Assembly: GCA_943192975.1 (NCBI GenBank)
Contig: CALPCJ010000011.1
Span: 53,946 to 117,945 of the forward strand
DNA from: Senimuribacter intestinalis
GTDB taxonomy: Bacteria > Bacillota > Clostridia > Peptostreptococcales > Anaerovoracaceae
DNA length: 64,000 bases
Reading direction: 5' to 3'
Positions 48,883-55,299 of this stretch are shown here, one piece after another; the stretch's first letter is position 1; each line of letters opens with the position of its first letter. The position numbers were made by a program, and so were the translations under genes. The notes beneath the pieces were generated by a model that was not told where the DNA came from, did no database searches, and saw only the letters and a program-made list of their open reading frames with translations.

Positions 48883-49587
48883 TCAGCGTTCCTCCCGGCC
48901 TTTTTCAGTCAGCCGTCGGAATCCCTCTTTTGAGGAACCGTCAATCACCTCCTTATAGGCGGCCATCTGTTCCCGGATGGAAAGCTGGGGAAAAGAAAAA
49001 ACCTTGTGCCCGGCGGGAATGTCCTTGGTATCGTGATAATATTCCTTGAAATCGCCGCTGGTCTGGACGATATAGCCGCCCGGGGCAAAGTGGCCGCCCT
49101 CGTTGATCGAAACATCCCGCCCGTATGCCCCATAATCAAAATAATCTTTCAGTTCTGCCGGGATGGGCAAGTCATCGGCCCAGTAACGGCCCAAGTCCTC
49201 CTCCGTTTCAATATCCGGGTAAAACTCAAAGCAGTCCAGATTTTGCGCCAGGTTGATAATGTCCGCCACGCTGGAAGTATGGGTGCCGATGTTCAGGGCG
49301 GCCTCAAATTTTTCCAGTTCGTCTTGATCCAGTTCCGAGAGCAGGCAGGCAAGGTGGTTTAATTCGTCCAGATTTTCATACTCGCCAAGGTAGTCATAGA
49401 GTCCCAGCACATCGCCGTCAAAGCTGGTAATGAAAAATTCCTCGTACCGTATGCCGTCCACCCCGATATGTTTTAACAGGGCCTGCACCTCCTGGGGGCT
49501 GGTGGGGAATTTCAGCGTTTCCCCCACCAGTTCCCCCTCGTTGTATTTCCCAAGGTTGGTGATGTAGGCTTCAAACAGGGACGGCAT
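48883..49587 (-). CDS. ArdA-like antirestriction protein
   Basis: 234 aa, strongly acidic. ArdA mimics DNA to inhibit type I restriction enzymes when the element enters a new host. FEAYITNLGKYNEGELVGETLKFP is the ArdA N-terminus, and the C-terminal half (ELKDYFDYGAYGRDVSINEGGHFAPGGYIVQ in outline) is also typical. The last 30 residues add SIREQMAAYKEVIDG, related to the shared tail motif. The start overlaps the preceding stop (TGATG). Confidence 0.9.
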   Translation of the reverse strand: MPSLFEAYITNLGKYNEGELVGETLKFPTSPQEVQALLKHIGVDGIRYEEFFITSFDGDVLGLYDYLGEYENLDELNHLACLLSELDQDELEKFEAALNIGTHTSSVADIINLAQNLDCFEFYPDIETEEDLGRYWADDLPIPAELKDYFDYGAYGRDVSINEGGHFAPGGYIVQTSGDFKEYYHDTKDIPAGHKVFSFPQLSIREQMAAYKEVIDGSSKEGFRRLTEKGREER

Positions 49588-49928
49588 CAGCGGTGCCCCT
49601 GTTCCTTGACGGTCAAAATGCCCTCAAGGGTGGTGGCGGTGATCCCCAGCCGCTGGGCCACGGCAATATCGTTTTTCATAGCCTCGGTCATGGTGTGTCC
49701 GCAGACCACCAGCACATGGGAGCGGCGCAAGAGGTCACGGCCCATGTCGATGCCGCTTTTATGCTCCTCGGGTACTGCGTCATTGAGGAACAGCGGCAGA
49801 TAGAGGGTAGGACAGATCGGGGAGAAGCCCGCCTCATAGACTGCCCGGCAATACTGGACGGCCAGTTCTGCGTTTTCGCTGTCGCCGCCAAACCATGCGG
49901 CGGTAATGTAAGCAAGGGGTCGTTTCAT
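49587..49928 (-). CDS. DUF7768/DUF4406-like nucleoside deoxyribosyltransferase-fold protein
   Basis: 113 aa starting at ATG 49928 (MKRPLAYITAAWFGGDSENAEL) with GGAGG at 9 nt. The pattern YITAAWFGG ... GIDMGRDLLRRSHVLVVCGHTMTEAMKNDIAVAQRLG resembles the short deoxyribosyltransferase-like proteins frequent in phages and conjugative elements. The reaction is unknown. It is coupled to ardA. Confidence 0.75.
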   Translation of the reverse strand: MKRPLAYITAAWFGGDSENAELAVQYCRAVYEAGFSPICPTLYLPLFLNDAVPEEHKSGIDMGRDLLRRSHVLVVCGHTMTEAMKNDIAVAQRLGITATTLEGILTVKEQGHR

Positions 49929-49977
49929 AAGTAAAAACCTCCATTCTATCGTGAAATTGTTCAACCCTAACCCCCCG

Positions 49978-50001
49978 CCCTTTCCCAATCTTGGGAAAGG
50001 G
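49978..50001. other. Perfect hairpin upstream of the DUF7768-like gene
   Basis: The 11-bp arms CCCTTTCCCAA and TTGGGAAAGGG have only TC between them. It lies in the gap 49929-50213. Confidence 0.6.
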
Positions 50002-50042
50002 GGCGGCTCTGGAGGATATACCCCCGCCGCCTGCCGGGGAAA

Positions 50043-50130
50043 TAGCACAGCCGGGGCAGACCGTCAAGGGCAGGCCGCCGCAGGCGGCGGGGCCGTTGGC
50101 CCCCTTGACGGCCCGCTCCCGGCTGTGCTA
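50043..50130. other. Large nested inverted repeat downstream of the ParB-like gene
   Basis: Three concentric stems: TAGCACAGCCGGG with CCCGGCTGTGCTA (13 bp), CCGTCAAGGG with CCCTTGACGG (10 bp), and an inner CCGCCG/CGGCGG. It spans 88 nt with no U-tract after it. It could be a structured RNA leader of the ardA operon, a single-strand origin or an oriT-like structure. Confidence 0.6.
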
Positions 50131-50189
50131 AACAACAGACGGCGACGGGGGATATATACCACCAGAGCCATCGCAAGGGGCGGAGCCCC

Positions 50190-50208
50190 TCGGGACAAAA
50201 TGTCTCGA
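50190..50208. repeat. Dispersed palindrome copy 14
   Basis: TCGGGACA-AAA-TGTCTCGA, 5 nt after the ParB-like stop. Confidence 0.85.
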
Positions 50209-50213
50209 AGTGA

Positions 50214-51641
50214 TTACTTGTCTTTTTCCATCTTTTTCGGAGCTTTCGTAAGCTGGGGCGGCTGTTTCTGTTTCCACTCGTCCAGCAGGCCCATGATCTG
50301 CTCCTTCATTTTAGCGGGAGTAACCTCCTTGCCGAAATACTTTTCCAGTTCAGCGGTTGAAATAATCACGCCTTTATCCTCCTTTTTCTTTTCTGATAAG
50401 ATGCCGTCAATCACATCCCCGTTGAGCTTTCCCTCCTTATCCAGCTCCCGGAGCCGTTTTGCCTGGGCTACCGAGGGGGAGGACTGCTCGCCGTCAATGG
50501 AAACGGCAACAAGCCTTTGGTTTTTCGGTTTGATGTAGGACAGCTCCACGGCGGGCATAAAGCCAAGCCCTTTCTCGTCCACCTTGTTTAAGAGTTCTGG
50601 GACAAGGGAGTTCAGCCGGATATAGCGCATGACTTTTTTATAGTTCATGCCGTTGTTTTCCCCGACAATCTCAACGGAGCGTTTTCCGATGTCCCCCTCA
50701 GCCACGCCGTCCAGACGGCCTCCCTGGTGCTTGATGGCCTCCACTTCCAGATCCAAAAGTTTTGCAAGCTCGCTGGGCAGGGGCTCCCCACGCTGTTTGT
50801 TGCTGTTTTTCATTTCCCGGACAGCCTCGATGTCCGTCATGCTGCGGACGATGCAGGGGAGCTCCTCCAGCCCGGCCATCTCACTTCCACGGTGGCGGCG
50901 GTGGCCCGCCACAATCTCATAGCCGTTGCCGTCCTTTTCCGGGCGGACGGTGGCGGGGGTCATAACGCCATGCTCCTTGATCGTCCCCACCAGCTCGGCC
51001 ATTTTTTCATCGTCCTTTACCTGGAACGGGTGATCCCGGAAAGTATGGAACGCATGGAGATCGGAAAGTTTCAAATAAACCAGCTTTCCTTCGTCAATGG
51101 GACGGGGCGGGGCGGCGGGATCGGGAGCAGGCGGCTCCGGGACAGCGGCCTCCCGGATGGGAGCGTCCTTTGGGGCATCCGGGGCTTTGCCGTCACTTCG
51201 GGACACTTTGTCTCGTTTAGGCGGCTTTGCCTTTCCGGGGGCCGTTTTATCCTCCTTGGGCGGGCGGCCCTTGCGTGGCTTTGTTTCCTCCTTGCCAGTG
51301 GGCCCCGCTTTTTCTTCTTTGGGCGGGCGGCCACGCCGGGGCGTTTTCGGCTTATCGCCGCCAGCGGCGGGAAGTTCCTCCTTTCCGTCTTTACCCGCCG
51401 CCTCCTTTTCCACCTGGGCCCGGGCCGCCTGCCGCTTTTCGCCCATCAGCTCATTGATCTTGTCAAAGGACACCACCACATCGCCGGGAGCGGGCTGGGC
51501 AGGCCCGGCCTGTTCCTGCTGGGGCGTAGGTGCGGCGGCCTGTTCGGGAGCCGGGGCCTGGGGCTGGTCTGCCGCAACAGGCTCGGGAGCCTCCGGGAGT
51601 TTTTCACTGCCGGGGCCTGTGTTCAGTTTTTCATCAGCCAT
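50214..51641 (-). CDS. ParB-like protein with AT-hook region
   Basis: 475 aa. Residues 1-165 are Pro/Ala/Lys-rich and low complexity, with two AT-hook cores (PRRGRPPKE and PRKGRPPKE). A ParB/Srx domain follows (about 185-280): YLKLSDLHAF, MAELVGTIKEHGVMTP, and the box YEIVAGHRRHRGSEMA. Then comes a helical DNA-binding region (KRSVEIVGENNGMNYKKVMRYIRL). No ParA is adjacent. In frame it contains RDKVSRSD from palindrome copy 15. First gene of the large minus-strand operon; a palindrome just upstream may autoregulate it. Candidate ligand for the dispersed palindromes, by analogy with KorB. Confidence 0.9.
   Translation of the reverse strand: MADEKLNTGPGSEKLPEAPEPVAADQPQAPAPEQAAAPTPQQEQAGPAQPAPGDVVVSFDKINELMGEKRQAARAQVEKEAAGKDGKEELPAAGGDKPKTPRRGRPPKEEKAGPTGKEETKPRKGRPPKEDKTAPGKAKPPKRDKVSRSDGKAPDAPKDAPIREAAVPEPPAPDPAAPPRPIDEGKLVYLKLSDLHAFHTFRDHPFQVKDDEKMAELVGTIKEHGVMTPATVRPEKDGNGYEIVAGHRRHRGSEMAGLEELPCIVRSMTDIEAVREMKNSNKQRGEPLPSELAKLLDLEVEAIKHQGGRLDGVAEGDIGKRSVEIVGENNGMNYKKVMRYIRLNSLVPELLNKVDEKGLGFMPAVELSYIKPKNQRLVAVSIDGEQSSPSVAQAKRLRELDKEGKLNGDVIDGILSEKKKEDKGVIISTAELEKYFGKEVTPAKMKEQIMGLLDEWKQKQPPQLTKAPKKMEKDK
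51198..51216. repeat. Dispersed palindrome copy 15
   Basis: TCGGGACA-CTT-TGTCTCGT, in the middle of the ParB-like gene, read in the third frame as RDKVSRS; last base differs from consensus. Confidence 0.8.
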
Positions 51642-51672
51642 TCACTAACCTCCTTTTTTGTGAAAGTTGCAT

Positions 51673-51691
51673 AAATTTAGGGGCTAAATTT
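51673..51691 (-). promoter_or_regulatory. Palindromic operator upstream of the ParB-like gene
   Basis: AAATTTAG-GGG-CTAAATTT is perfectly symmetric in its arms and lies 32 nt before the start codon. Its core TTTAGGGGCTAAA differs at one base from the KorB operator of IncP plasmids (TTTAGCSGCTAAA, established). Autorepression is inferred. Confidence 0.6.
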
Positions 51692-51730
51692 CTGTAATTA
51701 TTTTTTGCCTCCTTTCCGCCTATCCACGCA

Positions 51731-51766
51731 AAAAAGCCGCCCGTTTTTTCATGCCGGACGGCTTTT
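51731..51766 (-). terminator. Terminator near the right end of the conjugative element
   Basis: Arms AAAAGCCG(T)CCGG and C(GGG)CGGCTTTT, followed by six T on the minus strand. It would stop host transcription entering from the csp side. Confidence 0.75.
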
Positions 51767-51847
51767 AGCGTAATGTGATAGATCAAATATTATTTTTTGT
51801 GGTTGGTAGGCTTTGAAAAGCCTTGTATTTACAGTGTTCTTATTAAG

Positions 51848-51880
51848 AAACAAGCATATGGTTGGTACAACAATGTTAGA
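51848..51880 (+). other. attR junction of the conjugative element
   Basis: Element sequence CAAGCATATGGT is followed by the shared TG (51863-51864) and IS3 sequence GTACAACAATG. Joining the two flanks gives GAA-TGG-TAC, the expected transposase codons. Confidence 0.8.
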
Positions 51881-51925
51881 CCACATTCCTACAACGATGG
51901 TCTGCCACCAGCAAAAGTTATGTAA
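51863..51925 (+). pseudogene. IS3-family transposase OrfB, last 20 codons
   Basis: WYNNVRPHSYNDGLPPAKVM and a TAA: the C-terminal motif of IS3 OrfB, cut off from its other part by the 23.4-kb element. Translating left and right parts together is seamless. Confidence 0.93.
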
Positions 51926-51958
51926 ATGCCACATTGCTATTACAACTTTGCTTGACCA
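51863..51958 (+). mobile_element. IS3-family insertion sequence, right part
   Basis: Contains the orfB end and the right inverted repeat (CTATTACAACTTTG, ending TTGACCA). Confidence 0.85.
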
Positions 51959-51977
51959 GAACATTTCTTTGTAATTT

Positions 51978-52272
51978 ATGGCGGGCACAACTCAGAATCC
52001 GCCACATTCGTAAGCTTTTTTACTTTAAATGGCGAGCGCACTCCGCTGCGTGCCAGATTTGACAGCTTTAATACTGCAACATGGCACACAGCATCGACTT
52101 CTTCAAACAAAACCACCCCTCCTGCAATAAAAATCCCTCTTTTATGCTCATACCCCGCACAAATATCAACACTGTGCGCCAGTTCTTCTTAAAACAGTTC
52201 AAAACATGGCGTTTTCCAACAAGCCCACGCCATAATTTCAAAAAATCCTTTTTAATATGGCGCTAGCGCCAT
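51978..52272. repeat. Noncoding region of TGGC/GCCA inverted repeats
   Basis: The 370-bp gap before the csp terminator holds no gene. It contains facing pairs TGGCGG/CCGCCA, AAATGGC/GCCAGATTT with inner GCGCA/TGCGT, ATGGCG/CGCCAT, and the perfect palindrome ATGGCGCTAGCGCCAT at 52257-52272. Related motifs flank the IS on the left (27260-27310) and fill 21008-21303. Confidence 0.5.
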
Positions 52273-52281
52273 TCCCTGCAC

Positions 52282-52314
52282 AAAAAACCGGGGCAGATAT
52301 TTCCGCTCCGGTTT
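52282..52314 (-). terminator. Terminator of the cold-shock gene
   Basis: Arms AAACCGG and CCGGTTT, 16-nt loop, then TTTTG on the minus strand. Confidence 0.75.
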
Positions 52315-52330
52315 ATTATGTTCTAATTTA

Positions 52331-52549
52331 TTATGCTTCTTTTACTCTTACGTTCACTGCCCTCACTCTCTGGCTGTCTCTCGGATCAGGCTCTACATCG
52401 TAGCTAACCTTCTGTCCTTCTACCAGATTTCTGTAACCCTCTCCTTCAATTGATGAGAAATGCACAAACACATCTGCCCCGCCATTGTCGTCCTGGATAA
52501 AGCCAAAACCCTTGTCTGCATTAAACCATTTTACTGTACCGTCATACAT
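52331..52549 (-). CDS. Cold-shock protein (CspA family)
   Basis: 72-aa OB-fold RNA chaperone. RNP1 is KGFGFI and RNP2 VFVHF. ATG 52549 (MYDGTVKWFNADKG) is preceded by GGGAGG at 8 nt; the upstream in-frame extension is untranslated leader. The leader is about 130 nt from the predicted promoter, as is common for csp mRNAs. Confidence 0.95.
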   Translation of the reverse strand: MYDGTVKWFNADKGFGFIQDDNGGADVFVHFSSIEGEGYRNLVEGQKVSYDVEPDPRDSQRVRAVNVRVKEA

Positions 52550-52684
52550 ATTCAGTACCTCCCTTTCTGTCTTTTGTACTCCATCGAATTCTTCCTTCTT
52601 AAAGGAAAGGCCCACATCTTGTGAATCATCAAAAAGTAACTCACAAAATGGGGCCAGTGCAAATTCTCTATTGATTACACCATC

Positions 52685-52694
52685 ATCATAGCAC
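52685..52694 (-). promoter_or_regulatory. Extended -10 promoter of the cold-shock gene
   Basis: TG-C-TATGAT on the minus strand; no good -35 box (TTTCTT at 16 bp). Confidence 0.45.
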
Positions 52695-52755
52695 AAAATG
52701 CAGTGAAAAGAAAGCTTTTTGTTAGAGTATTAGCAAAATTGCGTAGAAATTTTTT

Positions 52756-53463
52756 CTATACCAGAAGGCTAACACCGGAGATTAGCAGTAGCACATAGGT
52801 CAGCCGCAAGAAAACCTGCTGACTCATCTTCTTAGCTAAGCGATTGCCAATATAAACGCCGATTAAAAGCGCCGGAACACTCCAGGCAGTAGTCGTCAGT
52901 GTGAAAGCTGTCATCAAACCAGCGCCGGTCTGCTTGATAATCAAATAGATATCCAGCGCTACCCAAATCATCGATAAGGTCGTTCGGAAATTCTGCTTGT
53001 CAGGCAGCTTTTTCACTGCATAAATAATCAAAAGCGGTCCTCCGGATACGAACATACCGTGAATAACTCCCGCCAAAAGCAGAATCACATTCAGCGCAGG
53101 CTCCGGCAAATTGTACTCTTTCTTCTGAAAAAGACCGGACAGCGCAATGAGAATGACAAAAGCAGCAAAGATTTGCAGCAGCACTTCTGTCTGCAAATAC
53201 TGATAAATCACTTCCCCTGCGAAAAGTCCTATAAACATCAGAATCAGAATCTTAAAAAACTCTTTCCAGACGATGTCTTTATAACCCCGCACTGCGATCA
53301 GCAGTCCTGCCAAAAGAGCAAGAATCGTCAGAGACGGTTTTGCCACATCTATTCCATACAGCAAAATTACAAAAGGCATCGCCAGTACCGTTCCAGCAAA
53401 ACCAGTAATACCTTGAATCAAATTCGTCGAAAAAATAACCAGTAAAAATAGCGTCAGTTCCAT
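52756..53463 (-). CDS. TauE/SafE-family sulfite/organic acid exporter
   Basis: 235 aa with about seven to eight membrane helices. The N-terminal QGITGFAGTVLAMPF and a second half with HGMFVSGGPLLIIYA are the two repeats of the TauE/SafE family. Substrate unknown (sulfite, sulfoacetate or another anion). ATG 53463 has GGGAG at 11 nt. It diverges from the sigma-54 promoter of the antiporter gene, but no sigma-54 motif faces it. Confidence 0.87.
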   Translation of the reverse strand: MELTLFLLVIFSTNLIQGITGFAGTVLAMPFVILLYGIDVAKPSLTILALLAGLLIAVRGYKDIVWKEFFKILILMFIGLFAGEVIYQYLQTEVLLQIFAAFVILIALSGLFQKKEYNLPEPALNVILLLAGVIHGMFVSGGPLLIIYAVKKLPDKQNFRTTLSMIWVALDIYLIIKQTGAGLMTAFTLTTTAWSVPALLIGVYIGNRLAKKMSQQVFLRLTYVLLLISGVSLLV

Positions 53464-53576
53464 ATCATCATTGTCTCCCTTCCGGAATCTATTTTACAAT
53501 TCTTCTTTGTAAATTAAAAGCAAATTTTGTGCCAACCTTTTGTCGGCAACCTCCCCCTCCGTCCTGCCTTTAAACT

Positions 53577-53593
53577 TGGCACATTCGTTGCAT
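53577..53593 (+). promoter_or_regulatory. Sigma-54 (-24/-12) promoter of the NhaC-type gene
   Basis: TGGCAC-ATTCG-TTGCAT, with GG and GC separated by 10 bp, an almost perfect match to the sigma-54 consensus. The start codon is about 60 nt downstream. Confidence 0.85.
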
Positions 53594-53654
53594 AATAAGT
53601 ATGGCAGTTGATCAACTCGTTATTTCTGTATTGAAAGTAGAAAGGAGAGCTACC

Positions 53655-55184
53655 ATGGATTCACTAGGTATTTTATCTTTGATTCCACCATTGCTGGCCA
53701 TCGGGCTTGCAATCTATACAAAAGACGTTATCATTTCTTTAGTTATCGCTGTTATCGTAGCTGCCATTATGGCGTGCGGCGGGAATCCTTATGAGGCTGG
53801 TATTACCCTCTTACAGGACTGGGTATTCCCAAATGTTGCAGATTCCACCAATGCACAGTCCATGGTCATGTTAGTCGTAGTAGGCGGATTTACCGAACTG
53901 ATTACACAGTCCGGCAGCGGACTTGCATTTACCAATGTCGTGACCAAAGGGTTAAACAACAGGCAAAAATGCGAAACTGCTATGTGGCTCAGCGGTCTGT
54001 TTATCTGGTTTACAGACCTTGGAAACTCCCTCATTATCGGACCGATTTTCGAAAAGGTCGGAGATAAAGTCAAGGTTTCCAGAGAAAAATTCGCATACAT
54101 TTTGGACTGCACCACTTCTCCAATCTGCGCACTGGTGCCAATCGTAGGTTTCGGTATCTACATCATGGGACTGATTGATGTAGAAATAGAAGCTGCAGGT
54201 ATTTCAGGCAGTGGCTGGGACCTGTTCCTCTCATCCGCTCCGTTTAACTTCTACACAGTATTGACACTGATCATGTGCGGATTTATGGCAATCACACAGC
54301 TGGACTTTGGTCCTATGCTGAAAGCACAGAACAGAGCAAAGTTTGAAGGCAAAATTCTCAAAGAAGGCTCCACGCCGATGAGAAAAACACAGCAAATTGT
54401 GCTGCCGGAAGGTGTAACCCCTAAGATGAGCACAATGCTGGCGCCAATTGCAGTGCTTCTGATCGTCATCTTCGTTGAAATGTTCCGCCACGGCTTCCCA
54501 TTTGAGCCAATTGACGGAACCGTTACACGTACAGCAATCATGTGGGGTTTCCTGCTGGCTACAGTACTGCTTGTTATCCTTTGCATCAGAACAAAGGTAA
54601 TGAACTTCAAAGAATGTATGGGAACCATGCAAAAAGGCTGGGAAGGTATGATGTACATGCTGGTGGTTCTGACGCTTGCATGGGCTCTTGGAAGCGGCTG
54701 CAAAGCCATCGGTACAGCTGCTTATCTGGTGCAGGTTACCAGCGGATTCTTAAATCCGGCTCTGCTTCCAGTTCTTCTATTTATCATCGGTGCAGTCATG
54801 TCTCTGGCTACCGGTACTTCCTGGGGAACTATGGCAATTCTCATGCCGATTGCATTCCCAATGGCACTGGCAATGGGCGTTCCGCTCCCACTTACCATCG
54901 GCGCCGTTGTCAGCGGCGGTCTCTTTGGCGACCACATTTCACCGATTTCCGACACCACTATTATGGCATCCATGGGGGCAGCCTGCGACCATATCGATCA
55001 CTTCGAAACGCAGACGCCGTATGGGTTCGTATGCGCAATTGTTTCTGCGATCGGCTTCTTGATCAGCGGTTTTATGAACAGCTGGAGTGTACTTCTGATC
55101 TCTGCAGTCATTCTGTTTGTGCTGATTTTCGTACTTCACAGAGTCGATATGAAACGATTTGGAACGCCGGAAAAAACCGCATAA
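53655..55184 (+). CDS. NhaC-family antiporter
   Basis: 509 aa, about 11-12 membrane helices. GGFTELITQSGSGLAF, WLSGLFIWFTDLGNSLIIGPIF and GGLFGDHISPISDTTI are NhaC-family motifs. ATG 53655 has GGAG at 7 nt; a TTG 18 codons upstream falls at the transcription start. Family members exchange Na+ and H+, or act on amino acids and organic acids. Its sigma-54 promoter and the neighbouring RocR-like activator and arginine-deiminase-like enzyme suggest it belongs to an arginine-related pathway, perhaps exchanging substrate and product. Confidence 0.92.
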   Translation: MDSLGILSLIPPLLAIGLAIYTKDVIISLVIAVIVAAIMACGGNPYEAGITLLQDWVFPNVADSTNAQSMVMLVVVGGFTELITQSGSGLAFTNVVTKGLNNRQKCETAMWLSGLFIWFTDLGNSLIIGPIFEKVGDKVKVSREKFAYILDCTTSPICALVPIVGFGIYIMGLIDVEIEAAGISGSGWDLFLSSAPFNFYTVLTLIMCGFMAITQLDFGPMLKAQNRAKFEGKILKEGSTPMRKTQQIVLPEGVTPKMSTMLAPIAVLLIVIFVEMFRHGFPFEPIDGTVTRTAIMWGFLLATVLLVILCIRTKVMNFKECMGTMQKGWEGMMYMLVVLTLAWALGSGCKAIGTAAYLVQVTSGFLNPALLPVLLFIIGAVMSLATGTSWGTMAILMPIAFPMALAMGVPLPLTIGAVVSGGLFGDHISPISDTTIMASMGAACDHIDHFETQTPYGFVCAIVSAIGFLISGFMNSWSVLLISAVILFVLIFVLHRVDMKRFGTPEKTA

Positions 55185-55201
55185 TTCAATATATGATTTC
55201 G

Positions 55202-55235
55202 AAAAGCCGCAGTGATTTGTATACTGCGGCTTTTT
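55202..55235 (+). terminator. Terminator of the NhaC-type gene
   Basis: Perfect 11-bp stem AAAGCCGCAGT/ACTGCGGCTTT with a 9-nt loop and T5. Confidence 0.92.
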
Positions 55236-55236
55236 G

Positions 55237-55266
55237 TTGACAATTGCAGATTCAATCGGTTACTAT
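55237..55266 (+). promoter_or_regulatory. Sigma-A promoter of the RocR-like activator
   Basis: Perfect TTGACA, 18 bp, TACTAT (4 of 6), directly after the terminator. Confidence 0.6.
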
Positions 55267-55299
55267 TTTAAGTAAGAAACATTGAAAGGGAGATTCATC

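Larger units (their letters stand above)
28462..51864. mobile_element. Tn1549-like integrative conjugative element with serine recombinase, about 23.4 kb
   Basis: A GC-rich block clearly different from the AT-rich flanks. Its genes are nearly all on the minus strand, from parB-like at the right to the serine recombinase at the left. The content (recombinase, sigma-like factor, relaxase, MobC, VirB4, PrgI, VirB6, Maff2, VirD4, PcfB, NlpC/P60, DUF4366, DUF4315, ArdA, methyltransferases) is that of Tn1549-type elements. Ends are defined to 2 bp by the restored IS3 frame. No antibiotic-resistance gene is present; cargo is at 32.2-34.4 kb. Confidence 0.92.

Noticed and set aside
30266..51216. The dispersed palindromes read as rho-independent terminators
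   Set aside because: None is followed by a U-tract, several lie inside essential transfer genes, and some arms mismatch in the sense transcript.
30266..51216. The dispersed palindromes read as a CRISPR array
   Set aside because: Spacing is 0.4-3 kb and irregular, orientation varies, and no cas genes are present.
28462..51864. Insertion into a tRNA gene by a tyrosine integrase
   Set aside because: No tRNA sequence and no tyrosine recombinase are present; the junctions fit a serine recombinase acting at TG in an IS3 gene.
51749..51988. 79-codon minus-strand open frame at the IS/element junction
   Set aside because: It crosses attR and is antisense to the transposase tail, so it cannot be an old gene.
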